A DNA stretch of 64,000 nt, from NCBI GenBank assembly GCA_030266105.1, contig JAJDHH010000006.1, positions 1 through 64,000 on the forward strand, in the 5' to 3' direction. Position numbers and translations under genes: made by a program. The notes under the pieces are model-generated. The model had not been told where the DNA came from, ran no database searches, and saw only the letters and a list, made by a program, of their open reading frames with translations. The first letter of the stretch is position 1. Each line of letters starts with the position of its first letter. Below, in pieces: positions 51,083 to 60,731 of this stretch. The stretch comes from Eubacteriales bacterium OttesenSCG-928-K08. GTDB lineage: Bacteria; Bacillota; Clostridia; Christensenellales; CAG-138.

Positions 51083-51802
51083 CTATTTTTCGGATTTTCC
51101 CAAATAGGCCTGCCTGACACGATCATCATTTAGTAGCGCGTGCCCTGTGTTTGACATTGCGATATTGCCTGTTTCCAGCACATATCCTCGATGCGCTATT
51201 CTAAGCGCCGCATTTGCATTCTGTTCAATAAGCAAAACGGTTACACCTTCACTATTAATGCGGGTGATAATGCTAAAAATATCTCTCACTACCAATGGTG
51301 CAAGGCCAAGCGAGGGCTCATCCATCATAATCAGCTTAGGCCTCGCCATAAGTGCGCGGCCAACAGCAAGCATTTGCTGTTCCCCGCCCGAGAGTGTGCC
51401 CGCCATTTGCCAATGCCGCTCCTCAAGGCGAGGAAAAAACCCATAAACATGCTTAATATCTTCTTGAATACCTGCATCGTCCTTACGAAGATAAGCGCCG
51501 ATTTTTAAGTTCTCAAGCACGGTGAGGTTGGGAAATACCCTTCGCCCTTCCGGCACAAGCACTATGCCCTGCTCGACTGTTTTTTGTGTGGCCAGGTTTG
51601 TTATGGGCTTGCCCTGATACACAATTTCGCCGCCACTTTTTTGAACAAGGCCGCAGATTGAACGCAATGTTGTGGATTTGCCTGCGCCATTTGCGCCAAT
51701 AAGCGTGACGATTTCTCCTTCATTAACTTCAAAAGAAATACCTTTAAGCGCCTCAATGCCACCATAATGCACCTGAAGGTTTTTGACTTCTAGCAAGCTC
51801 AT
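51083..51802 (-). CDS. livF: Branched-chain amino acid ABC transporter ATPase LivF
   Basis: LivF is one of two ATPases of the high-affinity importer for leucine, isoleucine and valine. The 239 residues have Walker A GANGAGKSTTLRSI, the signature LSGGEQQMLAVGRAL, Walker B LIMMDEPSLGLAP and the LivF-typical EGRRVFPNLTVLENL. It overlaps livG by four bases and is the last gene of the operon. Confidence 0.95.
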   Translation of the reverse strand: MSLLEVKNLQVHYGGIEALKGISFEVNEGEIVTLIGANGAGKSTTLRSICGLVQKSGGEIVYQGKPITNLATQKTVEQGIVLVPEGRRVFPNLTVLENLKIGAYLRKDDAGIQEDIKHVYGFFPRLEERHWQMAGTLSGGEQQMLAVGRALMARPKLIMMDEPSLGLAPLVVRDIFSIITRINSEGVTVLLIEQNANAALRIAHRGYVLETGNIAMSNTGHALLNDDRVRQAYLGKSEK

Positions 51803-52590
51803 TCTTCTTCCACCCCCAGATATGCAGTGATAACATCCGGATTGCCCTGAATTTCTGCTGGAGAACCATGTGCAATCGTTTTGCCATAATCAAGCACATA
51901 AATTCGATCGGAAATGTCCATTACAATTTGCATGTGATGCTCGATCAACAGCACTGTAAGTTGAAAATCATCTCGAATTTGCGCAACAAACTGAGTTAAA
52001 TCCTCGGTTTCTTTTGGGTTCATTCCTGCTGCGGGCTCATCAAGCAACAGCAACTGTGGTTGCGTTGCTAATGCACGCGCGATTTCCAGGCGCCGCTGCA
52101 GGCCATACGGCAGGCTTGTTGCCAGCTCATTTGCATGATCCGCCAGGCCCACACTCTCAAGCAAAACCATTGAGCGTTCTCGCATTTCGCGCTCGCTCTT
52201 ATAATAAAATGGCCAGTGCAGCATTGCACTAAAGAAGCCGTTTTTAAGCCTGACGTGGTTGGCAATCAGCACATTGTCCAGCACGCTCTGCTCCTTAAAA
52301 AGGCGGATGTTTTGGAATGTGCGCGCAATACCCAGGCCTGCAATCAGGTCGGGGCGTTTGCCGGTGATATTCTCCATTGCAGCATTGCCGCTATTTGGCT
52401 TTTGGTATAACACCTGACCCGATGTAGGTTTATACACCCCGGTTATCATGTTAAACGCGGTTGTTTTTCCCGCTCCGTTGGGGCCGATAATCGCTACAAT
52501 TTCATTGTTTTCTATGTGGATGTTCAGGTTGTCAACAGCGGTTACGCCACCAAAGCGCATCGTTGCGCCTTCAGTTTTTAGCACGCTCAT
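51799..52590 (-). CDS. livG: Branched-chain amino acid ABC transporter ATPase LivG
   Basis: This is the second ATPase of the importer, 263 residues long. Walker A is GPNGAGKTTAFNMITG (about 35-50), the signature is the family's degenerate LPYGLQRRLEIARAL, and Walker B is LLLLDEPAAGMNP. The TFQNIRLF motif and MKSE-like helical insert are characteristic of LivG. It overlaps livM and livF by four bases each, so the cassette is translationally coupled. Confidence 0.95.
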   Translation of the reverse strand: MSVLKTEGATMRFGGVTAVDNLNIHIENNEIVAIIGPNGAGKTTAFNMITGVYKPTSGQVLYQKPNSGNAAMENITGKRPDLIAGLGIARTFQNIRLFKEQSVLDNVLIANHVRLKNGFFSAMLHWPFYYKSEREMRERSMVLLESVGLADHANELATSLPYGLQRRLEIARALATQPQLLLLDEPAAGMNPKETEDLTQFVAQIRDDFQLTVLLIEHHMQIVMDISDRIYVLDYGKTIAHGSPAEIQGNPDVITAYLGVEEE

Positions 52591-53738
52591 TTTGCTCCGC
52601 CTCCCTTCGGTTTGGGTTTAAACCAAGCCGCAACCCGTTTGGGTGCGTTTTTAATAAGGCGGAACATACCATCCCAGGAAAACTCCTTGTTTCCAAACAA
52701 CCCACGCCTATAGAACAAAATAACAAGCATAAGCAGTGCGGAGAAAACAACCATACGTAGCCCTGCAATCTGCGGCACTTTGATGGGACCAATGTTAAAG
52801 CCCGCATCCAACCAGCGCAGCCACTCCTTGGCTGTTGTAATCAAAAACGCCCCAACTATTGAACCGGTGATGCTGCCCATGCCGCCCAGCACCACAATCA
52901 ACAAAATGTCGTATGCAAGAATAAAGCGGAACAGCAGCGGTGTAATCGCGCCAAGGACGCTTGCCATCAACCCACCGCCTACCCCGGCCATAAATCCCGA
53001 AATGACAAATGAAAGCATTTTATGCTTAAACAGCGAAATTCCCATGCTCTCCGCCGCAACTTCATCATCCCGAATACATTTGAATGCACGACCGTAGCTT
53101 GTTTTCATTAAACGCAGCATAAACACCACAAAAAACGCCATCACACCAAAAGTCCACCATATGTTTGCTGTGTTGGGAATGCTTTTTATGCCCGTTGAAC
53201 CATTTGTGACCGATTGTGTGTTTGTAAACACAATACGTATGATTTCGGAAAAACCCAGCGTGGCAATTGCAAGGTAGTCGCCCTTAAGGCGCAGCACAGG
53301 AAAGCCTATTATAAACGCAGCTACAGCTGTGATTAACCCTGCTACAAGCAAGGCGCCGAACAGGCCGAAGTTTCCTTCCCAATGCACATTTTCCAGCCAG
53401 GGAACTATCGGTTCAAGATAAAACACCTTCGCCTTAACGCTTACAGGCATGATCAAAAGCGAAGTTGTGTACGCCCCAATCGCCATAAACCCAGCTGTGC
53501 CGAGCGAAAACTGGCCTGTAAAGCCGTTTATTAGGTTCATTGAAAGCGCAAGCACAGCATACACTGCGCACAGGTTCAACACACGAACCTCGTAACTGCC
53601 AACAGTTGCGCCTTGCTCTGTAAAATGCAAAAACACGGTAAGCGCAATTATTGCTATCATGCTCAGCAGTAAATTGCGCCTTTTGTTTTTTGTTAGTCCG
53701 GAGGCTATGCCCCGGAAACGAGTCTTGTTCTTTTCCAC
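52587..53738 (-). CDS. livM: Branched-chain amino acid ABC transporter permease LivM
   Basis: The 383-residue membrane protein has about ten hydrophobic segments and the LivM signatures ALSMNLINGFTGQFSLGTAGFMAIGAY (about 60-86, in part) and GRAFKCIRDDEVAAESMGI, the loop that docks with the ATPases. VVLGGMGSITGSIVGA follows near 300. A long basic C-terminus precedes the stop. It lies 12 bases after livH. Confidence 0.95.
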   Translation of the reverse strand: MEKNKTRFRGIASGLTKNKRRNLLLSMIAIIALTVFLHFTEQGATVGSYEVRVLNLCAVYAVLALSMNLINGFTGQFSLGTAGFMAIGAYTTSLLIMPVSVKAKVFYLEPIVPWLENVHWEGNFGLFGALLVAGLITAVAAFIIGFPVLRLKGDYLAIATLGFSEIIRIVFTNTQSVTNGSTGIKSIPNTANIWWTFGVMAFFVVFMLRLMKTSYGRAFKCIRDDEVAAESMGISLFKHKMLSFVISGFMAGVGGGLMASVLGAITPLLFRFILAYDILLIVVLGGMGSITGSIVGAFLITTAKEWLRWLDAGFNIGPIKVPQIAGLRMVVFSALLMLVILFYRRGLFGNKEFSWDGMFRLIKNAPKRVAAWFKPKPKGGGAK

Positions 53739-53750
53739 GACATCCCCTCC

Positions 53751-54638
53751 TTATACTTTATCGGTGACTTTTTCACCAAACAGCCCTGTGGGCCTGATTA
53801 ACAGCACCAGAATAAGAGCAACAAACGCAAAAGCGTCCTTATAGCCTGAAAGGCCGGGCTGCGCGTAAACAATCATAATTTCAAGCATGCCAAGCAACAG
53901 TCCGCCAACAACAGCGCCCTTTATGTTGCCTATGCCGCCAATGACCGCTGCGATAAAGCATTTAAGCCCGGGCATAACGCCAATATATGGCTGAATTTGC
54001 GGGTATTTTTGCCCCCACATAATCGCCCCGACTGCCGCCAGCATGGAGCCTATTGCAAATGTGGAAGAAATTGTACGGTTGATGTTTACACCCATCAGCT
54101 TTGCTGTTTCAAAATCCTTGGAAACTGCGCGCATCGCCATGCCTGTTTTAGTTTTGTTAATAAGCGTTAGCAAAAGCGCTACTAATATCAGCATAACAAC
54201 GGGTGTGTAAATCGCAAGCTGCTGTATTGTTACGCCGCCAATCACAAGGCTGTTTTGGAGCGAGCCTATTGAAGGAAACTGGCGCGGAACGCCTGTAAAC
54301 AGCACTGTCGCCAGGTTTTCCAACAGATATGAAACGCCGATGGAGGATATAAGCAGCGATATGCGCGGCGCGTTTCGTATCGGCGCATATGCGGTTTTTT
54401 CAATTAACATCCCCAGCAGCATCGTCGCAACGAGAACTAAAATAATAGCAATATACCAGGGGATATAAAATATAGATATTGCAAAAAAGGCAAAATACAT
54501 TGCCATCATAAATATGTCGCCGTGCGCAAAGTTAATTAAGCGCAAAATGCCATACACCATCGTATAACCAATCGCCACAAGAGCGTAAAGGCTGCCGACA
54601 GTCAGGCCATTCGCAACATTTTGCCAGAATAACGCCAT
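53751..54638 (-). CDS. livH: Branched-chain amino acid ABC transporter permease LivH
   Basis: This permease of about 295 residues begins ALFWQNVANGLTVGSLYALVA and has the family's YTMVYGILRLINFAHGDIFM motif. The ATPase-docking loop is GMAMRAVSKDFETAKLMGVN, and AAVIGGIGNIKGAVVGG lies near the C-terminus. The frame opens at GTG 54647, but GGGTGG five bases before ATG 54638 favours the latter. It is separated from the binding-protein gene by 115 bases with a strong hairpin. Confidence 0.94.
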   Translation of the reverse strand: MALFWQNVANGLTVGSLYALVAIGYTMVYGILRLINFAHGDIFMMAMYFAFFAISIFYIPWYIAIILVLVATMLLGMLIEKTAYAPIRNAPRISLLISSIGVSYLLENLATVLFTGVPRQFPSIGSLQNSLVIGGVTIQQLAIYTPVVMLILVALLLTLINKTKTGMAMRAVSKDFETAKLMGVNINRTISSTFAIGSMLAAVGAIMWGQKYPQIQPYIGVMPGLKCFIAAVIGGIGNIKGAVVGGLLLGMLEIMIVYAQPGLSGYKDAFAFVALILVLLIRPTGLFGEKVTDKV

Positions 54639-54699
54639 TACTTCCACCCCAACATGTTTCTATATATGATTTAAATAAAAAAGATAGATTTTAACATGA

Positions 54700-54726
54700 A
54701 CGGCGGGCAGCCTTACGGCCGCCCGC
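54700..54726 (-). other. GC-rich hairpin between the binding-protein gene and livH
   Basis: CGGCGGGC(A)GCC and GGC(C)GCCCGCCG arms form a very stable stem with no T-run directly after it. Such hairpins behind solute-binding-protein genes commonly protect the upstream mRNA or partly terminate it, so that the binding protein is made in excess. Confidence 0.65.
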
Positions 54727-54753
54727 CGCGCCATATGTTATCTCAAACGAGTG

Positions 54754-55956
54754 TTAGTCAACCACGACTGTTGAAATGTACTTAAAGCCGCCATCCTGCA
54801 CCGTTTTGATGATAGCCTGGTTTTTGACAGCGTCGCCATTTTCGTCAAACACGCAGCGGCCTGTCACGCCGGTAACATCAAGCTCTGTGAGCGCTTTTTG
54901 CAAAGCTTCGCCATCAGTTGTTCCAGCTTTTTCGATTGCCGCAATCGCAACCATGTAAGCGTCATATCCAAGCGCAGTCACAGCGCCCTTGGGCTTGCCG
55001 CCAAACATAGCTTCGTAAGCGGTAAGGAATTGTGTGCTTTCGGGGGTTGGGGCTGCATCCGCATCAAAGAATGTTGTAAAGCGGCAGTTTTCTGTCGCAA
55101 CACCGCCAACCTCAAACATAACCTCTGTTTCCCATGTGTCTGCGCCCAGGAAAAGGATGTTGTAGCCAAGGTCCGCCGCCTGCTTCATCATCAGGCCGGC
55201 TTCAGCATAACCGGAGGGGGCAAAGATAACTTCCGGGTTTGCAGCCATAACGCTTGTGATCTGCGCGGTAAAGTCCTGGTCGCCCTTGTTAAACTGCGCT
55301 TCGGCAACGATGTTTTCCGCGCCAAACGCATCCACAAAGTACTTTTTCAGGCCAATCGCATAGGTGTCGGAAACGTCCGTGATAACCGCGGCTGTTTTGT
55401 AGCCTTCCTGCTTTGCAAAGTTAGCAAGCAGCGTGCCCTGGAAATCATCCAGATAGCAAACGCGGAAATAGTATGGGTTATCGAGCGTAACGAGCGGGTT
55501 TGTGCAAGAGGTGCCAATTGCGGGAACCTTTGCGTTCATAAATGTGTCGCCTGCAGCGATGCACACCGATGAACCCCAGCTGCCAACAACGATATCAACC
55601 TTTTCGGAGTTTACGAGACGCTCCGCAGCGGTTACAGCTTCAACGTCATCCGATTTATTGTCCATCTCAACCAAGACGATTTTTTTGCCAAGCACTTCGC
55701 CAACAAGCGAGTGGGCAACTTTGATGCCTTCAAGCTCCATCTGGCCGCCAGCGGCGTTGGCGCCTGTCAGCGGCTCAAATATGCCGACTTTAATAACATC
55801 GTCATCCCCTGTTTCAACGGGTGCGGGGTCAGTGCCGGAATCGGTGGGCGTTACCGGTTCTGGAGTAGCGCCGCCATTTGCGTTGCCACCGCAGCCGGTC
55901 AGCACAAGCGCAAGCGTAAGCAACAGCGCCATAACAAGTGTTAGGGTCTTCTTCAT
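54754..55956 (-). CDS. Branched-chain amino acid ABC transporter substrate-binding lipoprotein
   Basis: The product is 400 residues. Its lipoprotein signal is MKKTLTLVMALLLTLALVLTGCGG (lipobox LTGC). A low-complexity Thr/Pro/Asp linker and a Peripla_BP_6 (LivJ/K) domain follow: VGIFEPLTGANAAGGQMELEGI, GSWGSSVCIAAGDTF and GYAEAGLMMKQAADLGYN (first two seen in part). It captures amino acids outside the membrane for the LivHMGF complex. AGGAGG before ATG 55956 fixes the start; the frame extending to 56034 is not supported. It is the first gene of the operon. Confidence 0.94.
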   Translation of the reverse strand: MKKTLTLVMALLLTLALVLTGCGGNANGGATPEPVTPTDSGTDPAPVETGDDDVIKVGIFEPLTGANAAGGQMELEGIKVAHSLVGEVLGKKIVLVEMDNKSDDVEAVTAAERLVNSEKVDIVVGSWGSSVCIAAGDTFMNAKVPAIGTSCTNPLVTLDNPYYFRVCYLDDFQGTLLANFAKQEGYKTAAVITDVSDTYAIGLKKYFVDAFGAENIVAEAQFNKGDQDFTAQITSVMAANPEVIFAPSGYAEAGLMMKQAADLGYNILFLGADTWETEVMFEVGGVATENCRFTTFFDADAAPTPESTQFLTAYEAMFGGKPKGAVTALGYDAYMVAIAAIEKAGTTDGEALQKALTELDVTGVTGRCVFDENGDAVKNQAIIKTVQDGGFKYISTVVVD

Positions 55957-56025
55957 ACTAGATTCCTCCTGTGTTTTGACGGTTTTCAACCGCCCAAATT
56001 CGGATACTGTTTGTACCCTTTTGAT

Positions 56026-56054
56026 ATTATACACATATAATTCCCATAAAGCAA
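56026..56054 (-). promoter_or_regulatory. Promoter of the Liv operon
   Basis: On the minus strand TTGCTT (56049-56054) and TATAAT (56026-56031) are 17 bases apart, about 70 bases before the binding-protein start. Confidence 0.7.
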
Positions 56055-56216
56055 TGCGCCAGTTTCTCGGTCAGGCATATAGCAGGCTTATAACTGTGTA
56101 TTCTTTTTTGCTTTATCCATCCATTTTTATGTGTTTTGCAATGCGCCATGAGCATGGCAAAGCCACCCCATAGTTTGAGGTGGCTCATTGCAAATATATG
56201 GAGGCTGTTTGTATTT

Positions 56217-57677
56217 TTATAGCAGTATGCAGATCAGCCCGTTGCAGCCATCGTTTGCAATGCGTTGGAGAGTGCGCTGGAGCTTTTCCTGCACGGCATC
56301 GGGCATTTGCCCCTTCCCCATCATGTTGTCGCGCACAAGATCAAACAATGGCTTTCCAAATATGTTAGTTTGCCAAATAGCTGCGGGATCCAGTTCAAAC
56401 GTGTCGGTGAGGTATTTCGCCTCTGCGCTGCCTACAATAGGGCTAATTTCCGTGTGCATATCGACCCGGAATATTTGCAGACCCGAAGCATTTGCGCGCA
56501 GCTTAACGCCATATTTGCTGCCCTGCTGCACAATTTCAGGGTCTTCAAGCTGCATTTCGTCCATCGCGGGAGGAACCGTGCCGTATCCAAGAGTTTGTGC
56601 GGCCTCTAGCGCGCCTGATATGCGATCGTATTCCCGTTTGGCGAGCGAAAAGCTTTTTAGCGCCGCCAGCAGTTCATAATCATCTGCAATGTCATATCCG
56701 CTTTGTTCGCTTAAAATCCTGTAAAACATTCCATCCACAGGGTTAAGCTCAAGCACAGCCTTGCCGCTGCCCATATCCAGCTGCACAACCTGTGCAGGCA
56801 AAAAATCCTCCAACTCAAGCAGTGCATCGCGCAAAGTTGCATGATCTCTCATGCGCGAAAGCGTTGGCATTGCCTGCTGCACAGGCTCCATCACACGCTG
56901 CATTAACCAATGCTCAGGAGCAAGCTCCATCATATATCCCGGCAGTTTCACCTGAAGCATGGAAATCGGGAACTCCATTAAAACCTGTTCCAGCAAATCC
57001 GATGCAGCTGAACCCGACATATTTAACGCATCGAGTATAATGGTGCTCACATCGTATTTTTCTCTCATTTCATCACGAACTTCTTGCGCACGCACGCCCT
57101 CTGGTTGTGTGCTGTTAACAACAACTATAAAAGGCTTGCCTGTTTCCTTTAGCTCGCGTATAACACGATCCTCCGCTTCAAGGTAGCTTTCGCGCGGCAA
57201 ATCTGTGATGCTGCCGTCAGTCGTCATCACAACCCCAATCGTGGAATGATCCGTGATTACCTTGCGCGTTCCAATTTCCGCGGCCTCCTCAAATGGGATT
57301 TCATGATCGAACCACGGAGTTCTAACCATGCGCGGCGTATCCGCCTCCATGTGCCCAATCGCGCCCGGCACCCAATAACCAACACAATCCACCATGCGCA
57401 CATTGCAGTGCGCACTGTCGCCGAGCTCCAGGCGCACAGCCTCGTTTGGCACAAACTTTGGTTGAGTGGTCATGATCGTTTTGCCCGTGCCGCTTTGCGG
57501 CAGCTCATCCACCACCCTTGTGCGCACATGCTCATTTTCAATGCCTGGCAGCACCAGCAAGTCGATAAAGCGCTTTATGAATGTAGATTTGCCTGTGCGC
57601 ACCGGGCCAACAACGCCAATGTAGATATCCCCCTGTGTGCGCTTTGCGATATCCTGATATAGCTCCATTCTTTCCAT
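56217..57677 (-). CDS. spoIVA: Stage IV sporulation protein A (SpoIVA)
   Basis: SpoIVA is the ATPase that polymerises on the forespore surface and anchors the spore coat. The 486 residues have Walker A GPVRTGKSTFIKRF (about 25-38), conserved VRMVDCVGYWVPGAIGHME, the sensor-like VVNSTQPEG and the C-terminal coat-anchoring region ending with a hydrophobic GCNGLICILL. AAAAGGAGG precedes the start. It is a standalone gene here. Its presence is strong evidence for endospore formation. Confidence 0.97.
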   Translation of the reverse strand: MERMELYQDIAKRTQGDIYIGVVGPVRTGKSTFIKRFIDLLVLPGIENEHVRTRVVDELPQSGTGKTIMTTQPKFVPNEAVRLELGDSAHCNVRMVDCVGYWVPGAIGHMEADTPRMVRTPWFDHEIPFEEAAEIGTRKVITDHSTIGVVMTTDGSITDLPRESYLEAEDRVIRELKETGKPFIVVVNSTQPEGVRAQEVRDEMREKYDVSTIILDALNMSGSAASDLLEQVLMEFPISMLQVKLPGYMMELAPEHWLMQRVMEPVQQAMPTLSRMRDHATLRDALLELEDFLPAQVVQLDMGSGKAVLELNPVDGMFYRILSEQSGYDIADDYELLAALKSFSLAKREYDRISGALEAAQTLGYGTVPPAMDEMQLEDPEIVQQGSKYGVKLRANASGLQIFRVDMHTEISPIVGSAEAKYLTDTFELDPAAIWQTNIFGKPLFDLVRDNMMGKGQMPDAVQEKLQRTLQRIANDGCNGLICILL

Positions 57678-58066
57678 ACCGGGGCCTCCTTTTCATACAT
57701 AAACAGTAAAACATTAGATATATATGTCCCAAACTACCAAAACAGAATGCTTGATTAATATTTCATCATTGGTTATTCAAAAAAATACTGATGTCGCAAT
57801 AACCCGTTAAATGGGCATGGTTTTATATTCGACGCATCAACTTGTGCAGACAAAACCCTATGCCTGCTATAGAGTTTAAAACCCCGCAAACCCCACTAAA
57901 CACTTGACTTTTGACGAATTTATAGTACAATTTTATTGAAGAAAAATCATTAAAGATCACTTACCATCACAGAGGAAACGGCATGTGTGGAGGAGTGCGG
58001 CAGGCGCTTTTTCGCACGTTTTTTTAAGCAAAACGATAATCGAAAACGCTTCGCAGGAGGGTTACA
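57678..58066. other. Divergent spacer between spoIVA and glpK
   Basis: No credible gene is seen in these 389 bases. The stretch must carry the sporulation promoter of spoIVA (minus) and the promoter of glpK (plus, at 57904-57931). I could not place a convincing sigma-E or sigma-K site for spoIVA. Confidence 0.55.
57904..57931 (+). promoter_or_regulatory. Promoter of glpK
   Basis: TTGACT (57904-57909) and TACAAT (57926-57931) are 16 bases apart, leaving a leader of about 130 bases before glpK. No glycerol antiterminator hairpin was recognised in that leader. Confidence 0.65.
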
Positions 58067-59554
58067 ATGGGTCATTACATTCTTGCTCTGGATCAGGGGA
58101 CAACTAGCTCCCGCGCAATTTTGTTCGACCAGGCCCAAAACATAATCGGCATGGCGCAAAGGGAGTATACACAACACTATCCTCACGAAGGTTGGGTTGA
58201 GCATGACCCTTTAGAAATATATTCTTCGCAATACGCGGTTATGATGGAGCTTATTGCCAAATGCGATGTTAACGCAGCAGATATTACTGCAATCGGCATT
58301 ACAAACCAGCGCGAAACTACCATTTTGTGGGATAAACAAACTGGCAAGCCGATTTATAACGCAATCGTCTGGCAATGCCGCCGCACGGCAGGCATTGTGG
58401 ATGAATTGGTAAACCTCGGTTTGGATGAGCATATCCGTAAAACAACCGGCCTTGTCCCCGACGCATACTTTTCCGGCACAAAGATTAAGTGGATACTCGA
58501 TAATACGCCGGGCGCACGCGAGCGTGCCGCCTCCGGCGATATTCTTTTTGGAACGGTTGATTCCTGGCTTATCTGGAAGCTCACCAACGGCAAGGCGCAT
58601 GTGACCGACTATACAAACGCAAGCCGCACAATGCTTTATGACATTCACAAGCTTGATTGGGACGATACTCTGCTTGAAGCGCTCAACATCCCTCGGGCAA
58701 TGTTGCCGCAGGTGCGCCCCTCAAGCGAGATATACGGCCATGTCAACATTCAGGGCGCACAAATTCCAATTGCAGGCGCCGCAGGCGATCAGCAGGCGGC
58801 TTTGTTTGGGCAATGCTGCTTTGAAGCGGGTCAGGCTAAAAACACATATGGCACCGGCTGCTTTTTGCTCACACACACTGGCGAGCAAGCGCTTAGAAGT
58901 AAAAATGGTTTAGTAACCACAATTGCGGCAAGCGTGAACGGCAAAGTGCAATATGCGCTTGAAGGCAGCGTGTTTGTTGGCGGTGCGGTAATACAATGGT
59001 TGCGGGATGAAATGCGGTTTTTCTCCGAGAGCAGCGATGCGCAGTATTACGCGCAAAAGGTTGAAGATACCGGCGGCGTATATATGGTGCCCGCCTTTGC
59101 GGGACTTGGCGCGCCTCATTGGGATATGTATGCCCGTGGCTGCATCGTTGGCATTACACGAGGCACCAAACGTGAACACATAATCCGCGCGGCGCAGGAA
59201 TCGATCGCTTACCAGAGTCTTGATCTTGTGCGCGCCATGGAAAAAGACACCGGCAAGCCTATACGCGAGCTAAAGGTGGATGGCGGGGCCAGCAAGGATG
59301 CTTTTTTGATGCAATTTCAGGCGGATATATTAAACGCTTCTATACTCCGCCCTGCCGTGCGCGAAACAACAGCACTGGGCGCTGCCTATCTTGCGGGGCT
59401 TGCGACAGGGTTTTGGAACGATCAGGAAGAAATTCGCTCCCTATGGCAATGCGAAATAGAGTATACTTCATGTATGGATATTGAGCAGCGAGATAAATTG
59501 ATAAACGGTTGGAACCGTGCCGTTGGCCGCAGCATGAACTGGGCCACGCCGTAA
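58067..59554 (+). CDS. glpK: Glycerol kinase
   Basis: GlpK phosphorylates glycerol to glycerol-3-phosphate. The 495-residue FGGY kinase has the N-terminal ATP loop [15 protein letters not shown], the substrate motif [17 protein letters not shown] (about 80-96), [13 protein letters not shown] and the C-terminal [18 protein letters not shown], all in order. The length is normal. AGGAGGG precedes the ATG. No glpF or glpD adjoins; the downstream genes are dehydrogenases of malate/lactate type. The product could also feed phospholipid synthesis with PlsY. Confidence 0.97.
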   Translation: MGHYILALDQGTTSSRAILFDQAQNIIGMAQREYTQHYPHEGWVEHDPLEIYSSQYAVMMELIAKCDVNAADITAIGITNQRETTILWDKQTGKPIYNAIVWQCRRTAGIVDELVNLGLDEHIRKTTGLVPDAYFSGTKIKWILDNTPGARERAASGDILFGTVDSWLIWKLTNGKAHVTDYTNASRTMLYDIHKLDWDDTLLEALNIPRAMLPQVRPSSEIYGHVNIQGAQIPIAGAAGDQQAALFGQCCFEAGQAKNTYGTGCFLLTHTGEQALRSKNGLVTTIAASVNGKVQYALEGSVFVGGAVIQWLRDEMRFFSESSDAQYYAQKVEDTGGVYMVPAFAGLGAPHWDMYARGCIVGITRGTKREHIIRAAQESIAYQSLDLVRAMEKDTGKPIRELKVDGGASKDAFLMQFQADILNASILRPAVRETTALGAAYLAGLATGFWNDQEEIRSLWQCEIEYTSCMDIEQRDKLINGWNRAVGRSMNWATP

Positions 59555-59603
59555 AGCTTAGTTTTTCTTGCACTCACCATACTTAAAGAAAGGAAGTATA
59601 AAA

Positions 59604-60713
59604 ATGGAAACAAGGCCTTATGTATCATGGGAGTTGATGGATCGTTTTCTTGTTGATGCGTTTAAGGGATATGGCATTCCCGAGGAGGATGCACGCCTTT
59701 GCTCAGATGTGTTGCTTGAAAGCGACCGCCGAGGAATTGAAAGCCACGGCTGCAATCGCTTTAAGCCGATCTATATTGATAGAATAGTCGCGGGCATTCA
59801 AAACCCTGTAACAAAAATCGATATTCTTAAAGAAACACCCACAACCGCAGTGCTGGATGCAAATGACGGTATGGGTATGGTCGCAAGCCACAGGGCTATG
59901 ACAATGGCGATTGAAAAAGCGAAGAAAAACGGGCTTTCGATGATTGCTGTTCGTAACTCCACACATTATGGAATAGCGGGCTATTGGGTCACAATGGCCA
60001 CAAAAGAAGGCTTGATCGGAATAACCGGCACAAACGCACGCCCATCAATCGCACCAACATTTGGCGTGGAAAATATGCTTGGAACAAACCCGCTGACAGT
60101 CGGTTTTCCAACCGATGAGGATTTTCCATTCCTGCTGGATTGTGCAACAAGCATCACCCAACGCGGCAAAATTGAATATTTTGCACGCGCAGGCAAGGAT
60201 ACCCCCGCCGGAATGGTGGTTGGGCGTGATGGAAGCGCGTTGACAGACTCACAATACATCCTCGGCGCACTTAACTCGGGCGACGCCGCGCTTGCCCCCT
60301 TGGGTGGAATTGGTGAAGAGCTTGCGGGCTATAAAGGTTATGGTTATGCGGTGGTGATTGAGGTTCTAAGCGCCGCGCTGCAGGCGGGCACTTTCTTGAA
60401 GGCTCTCAGCGACAAGGACGAAAACGGCAACTGGAAAGCCGGACACCTGGGCCACTTTTTCCTGGTAATCGATCCTGAAGCTTTCCTGGGCCTGGAGCAA
60501 TTCAAAAAAACAACGGGAGATATTTTGCGTGCGCTGCGCGCATCCCAAAAAGCGCCGGGTGAAGAGCGAATATACACCGCGGGCGAAAAAGAATACCTTT
60601 GCTGGCTTGAACGCAAGGATAAGGGCGTGCCTGTTAGCGAGGCAGTACAAAAGGAAATCCTGGCCGTACGCGACCAGTTAAAGCTTCCATATACTTTCCC
60701 ATTTGAAATTTGA
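59604..60713 (+). CDS. Ldh/MDH2 family NAD(P)-dependent oxidoreductase
   Basis: The 369-residue protein belongs to the malate/L-lactate/ureidoglycolate dehydrogenase family, unrelated to classical LDH. Family motifs are the SHGCNRFKPIYI-type catalytic serine-histidine (ESHGCNRF, about 48-55), RNSTHYGIAGYWV (about 124), GTNPLTVGFPT and GGIGEELAGYKGYGYAVVIE. It interconverts a 2-hydroxy acid and a 2-keto acid with a nicotinamide cofactor. Next to malic enzyme, malate or lactate is the likely substrate. AAAGGAAG precedes ATG 59604. Confidence 0.9.
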   Translation: METRPYVSWELMDRFLVDAFKGYGIPEEDARLCSDVLLESDRRGIESHGCNRFKPIYIDRIVAGIQNPVTKIDILKETPTTAVLDANDGMGMVASHRAMTMAIEKAKKNGLSMIAVRNSTHYGIAGYWVTMATKEGLIGITGTNARPSIAPTFGVENMLGTNPLTVGFPTDEDFPFLLDCATSITQRGKIEYFARAGKDTPAGMVVGRDGSALTDSQYILGALNSGDAALAPLGGIGEELAGYKGYGYAVVIEVLSAALQAGTFLKALSDKDENGNWKAGHLGHFFLVIDPEAFLGLEQFKKTTGDILRALRASQKAPGEERIYTAGEKEYLCWLERKDKGVPVSEAVQKEILAVRDQLKLPYTFPFEI

Positions 60714-60731
60714 TTTAAGGAGATTTACACG

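Noticed and set aside
54898-55572. 224-codon plus-strand frame opposite the Liv binding-protein gene
   Set aside because: It is a shadow frame of the same gene, with no ribosome binding site.
55502-56173. 223-codon plus-strand frame opposite the Liv binding-protein gene
   Set aside because: It is antisense to a clear lipoprotein gene, has no supported start and resembles no family.
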